Shown here: positions 6,770 through 7,613 of the stretch, in pieces
How positions within the stretch are numbered: the first letter of the stretch is position 1
How the letters are laid out: the number at the start of each line of letters is the position of its first letter
Assembly (NCBI GenBank): GCA_025966435.1
Contig: JAICRQ010000160.1
Span: forward strand, 1-7,613
Source of the DNA: Anaerolineales bacterium
GTDB lineage: Bacteria > Chloroflexota > Anaerolineae > Anaerolineales > Villigracilaceae
Length of the DNA: 7,613 nucleotides
Reading direction: 5' to 3'
Program-made: the position numbers and the translations under genes
Notes under the pieces: generated by a model
The model's input: only the letters and a program-made list of their open reading frames with translations
Told to the model about the DNA's origin: nothing
Database searches by the model: none

Positions 6770-6803
6770 TAAGAAAAGCAAACTGCACAGATATACTGTG
6801 CAG
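6770..6803 (-). terminator. Intrinsic terminator of structured RNA copy 2
   Basis: On the minus strand CTGCACAG (6803-6796) pairs with CTGTGCAG (6790-6783) over a 5-nt loop, then TTTGCTTTTCTTA follows. The stem is unrelated to that of copy 1 although it occupies the same place after the RNA core. The U-rich tail, read as GTTTGCTTTTCTTA, is identical over 14 nt to the minus-strand tail of the terminator at 3618-3651. Confidence 0.78.
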
Positions 6804-6923
6804 GACGGTTTCGCTATTGGCTCGTCAGGTTCCCCGTGGCGCAGATGCGCCACAAGCGACCAAATAAGGATTTCCTAGGTTATCGCCGCCCAAAATTGAA
6901 TGTAAACTTGTTTTTATGTGATG
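6770..6923 (-). ncRNA. Candidate structured ncRNA or leader RNA, copy 2
   Basis: The core at 6890-6803 (minus) is the gapless partner of copy 1. The hairpin is GTGGCGC-ATCT-GCGCCAC (6853-6836), where the G-U pair of copy 1 becomes G-C. In the helix formed by 6878-6873 and 6830-6825, an A-U pair of copy 1 is replaced by G-C and a C-G pair by U-G, while the two end pairs are lost. The crossing helix GGTCGCT (6861-6855) with AGCGAAACC (6815-6807) is identical in both copies. The predicted transcript from ~6923 to the terminator is about 150 nt, like copy 1. It lies between the response-regulator gene and the 710-residue exported protein on the same strand, so it could be an independent sRNA, a processed 3'-region RNA of the regulator transcript, or a distant leader of the exported-protein gene. 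Confidence 0.7.
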
Positions 6924-6941
6924 AACACAATATTATCATAA
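6923..6941 (-). promoter_or_regulatory. Extended -10 promoter for RNA copy 2
   Basis: On the minus strand CTTTATGATAATAT has TG (6938-6937), one base, then TAATAT (6935-6930); a shifted TATGAT reading (6940-6935) is also close to consensus. The start would be near 6923. The block is shared with copy 1, where the flanking sequence has diverged, which argues for function. Confidence 0.5.
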
Positions 6942-6946
6942 AGCGG

Positions 6947-6993
6947 GTCATAATAGGGTCATAAATTCCTTAAGCCAGTCGCAATTGGTCACA
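6947..6993 (-). promoter_or_regulatory. Tandem direct-repeat operator array, copy 2
   Basis: Read on the minus strand, the half-sites are TGTGAC (6993-6988), TGCGAC (6983-6978), a missing or very weak site near 6968, TATGAC (6963-6958) and TATGAC (6952-6947). The phase is 10-11 bp and the array ends 11 bp before the -10 hexamer, matching copy 1. The array begins only 16 bp after the stop codon of the response-regulator gene, so it sits directly beside a candidate binding protein. Confidence 0.55.
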
Positions 6994-7008
6994 AAACCAA
7001 ACTACAAC

Positions 7009-7613
7009 CTACCCTCGAAACGAATACCCACCATGCCAGGTTTGCAGGAACTCAGGACGGCCTGGGTCAGCTTCAAGCTTCCTGCGCAAGCGGTACACTA
7101 CGTTTTTGAGAAGAACCTGGTCGCCGTTACCGTATCCACCCCAGATCGCCTGAATGATATCCTCTGCACTGAATGTATGGCCAGGGCGGCTCATAAGCAG
7201 ATGTAGGAGGCGAAATTCAAGATTGGTCAACTTGATTTCCGACCCATTCGGGTTGATGAGGCAGCGGCGGGCAGGGTCCAGCCTGTGCTTCCCTGCCTTT
7301 ACCTGGGTTAATTCCGCGGTCGGCACGGTCCAGCTACGTCGCATCCAGACCATGATCTTTGCCAGAAAGATAGCCGGACTGATCGGCTTGATCACCACTT
7401 CGTCCACACCCGCCGCGTAGGCTTCGAGAATCTCTGTTTCATGATAAGCGGGCAGAAAAAGAAGAATCGGAGCCACACTGACGGCTCGAAATCTCTTATA
7501 AAGCTCCATGCGAGCATCGTGCTGGACGTCGACATCGATCACCACGAGATCCGGGTTCTCAGTCGTCCAGCGATCGACCGCCTTGTCCAAAAAAGGTTCA
7601 AGGATAACAGTAA
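7009..7613 (-). CDS. OmpR/PhoB-type response regulator, 5' end outside window
   Basis: The reading frame is open to the right edge, so the first ~30 receiver residues are not visible. The TTG at 7590 is internal, because the frame continues upstream as T-V-I-L-E-P-F. Numbering from that TTG: the receiver's beta-3 strand P-D-L-V-V-I-D gives the probable phospho-acceptor Asp19, and V-I-K-P gives the conserved Lys68. The usual Thr/Ser of the L-T-A motif is not evident, the region reading L-L-F-L-P-A. The C-terminal winged helix (~103-192) has L-T-x-L-E-F-x-L-L, the recognition-helix region L-L-K-N-V-V-Y-R-L-R-R-K-L and the closing G-G-Y-S-F. It is a DNA-binding regulator, probably paired with a histidine kinase not in the window. 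It may control the repeat arrays found here (inference). Confidence 0.9.
   Translation of the reverse strand, partial: TVILEPFLDKAVDRWTTENPDLVVIDVDVQHDARMELYKRFRAVSVAPILLFLPAYHETEILEAYAAGVDEVVIKPISPAIFLAKIMVWMRRSWTVPTAELTQVKAGKHRLDPARRCLINPNGSEIKLTNLEFRLLHLLMSRPGHTFSAEDIIQAIWGGYGNGDQVLLKNVVYRLRRKLEADPGRPEFLQTWHGGYSFRG

Noticed and set aside
6770..6890. GEMM/c-di-GMP-I riboswitch, because GCAAAC, a hairpin and GGACG appear in order on the plus strand
   Set aside because: The later conserved GEMM parts are missing, copy 1 lacks GCAAAC, and the terminator, promoter and covariation all place the RNA on the minus strand.
151..6993. Terminal repeats of an insertion sequence or composite transposon
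   Set aside because: The repeats are direct, contain a promoter and terminator, and no transposase, integrase or target-site duplication is visible.

Overview
ORGANISM. The window looks chromosomal, bacterial and of moderate GC. The product set (a membrane GT2 polysaccharide synthase, a secreted DUF11-like repeat protein ending in a TQGYWKTH-type domain, and an OmpR-type regulator) would suit Chloroflexota, class Anaerolineae. That assignment is an inference from protein style, not from a marker gene. No tRNA, rRNA, transposase or CRISPR array was seen. LAYOUT. (1) 1-124: left edge, no convincing gene. (2) 125-346, minus strand: an activator-site array, an extended -10 promoter, a ~150-nt structured RNA and an intrinsic terminator. 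(3) 441-3535, plus strand: a promoter and a two-gene operon encoding a TPR-like membrane protein and a 790-residue GT2 synthase with a C-terminal SH3-like tail. (4) 3618-3651: a terminator that works both ways between convergent genes. (5) 3670-6334, minus strand: two exported proteins, one small with four cysteines and one of 710 residues with two long Ig-like repeats, separated by a strong GC-rich hairpin. (6) 6335-6770: a long leader/intergenic stretch with a terminator hairpin, an orphan stem-loop and an out-of-frame ORF behind a near-perfect Shine-Dalgarno. (7) 6770-6994, minus strand: a second copy of the operator-promoter-RNA-terminator cassette. (8) 7009-7613, minus strand: the 3' part of an OmpR/PhoB-type response regulator that runs off the right edge. 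MAIN POINT. The most interesting content is the non-coding cassette present twice in the same orientation. Both copies hold an 88-nt core that aligns without gaps (74 of 88 identical by hand count). Differences between the copies fall mainly in loops or in positions that keep or partly keep base pairing. Each core is followed by an unrelated hairpin plus U-tract and preceded by an extended -10 element and an array of TGYGAC-like direct repeats about one helical turn apart. I do not recognise the RNA as any known riboswitch, ribozyme or sRNA family. The response regulator encoded directly beside copy 2 is a natural candidate to bind the repeats, but that is inference. HOW IT MAY WORK TOGETHER. 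The operon and the exported proteins suggest a cell-surface or extracellular-matrix locus: a glycan made and exported by the GT2, plus secreted proteins, bordered by two regulated small RNAs or leader RNAs.
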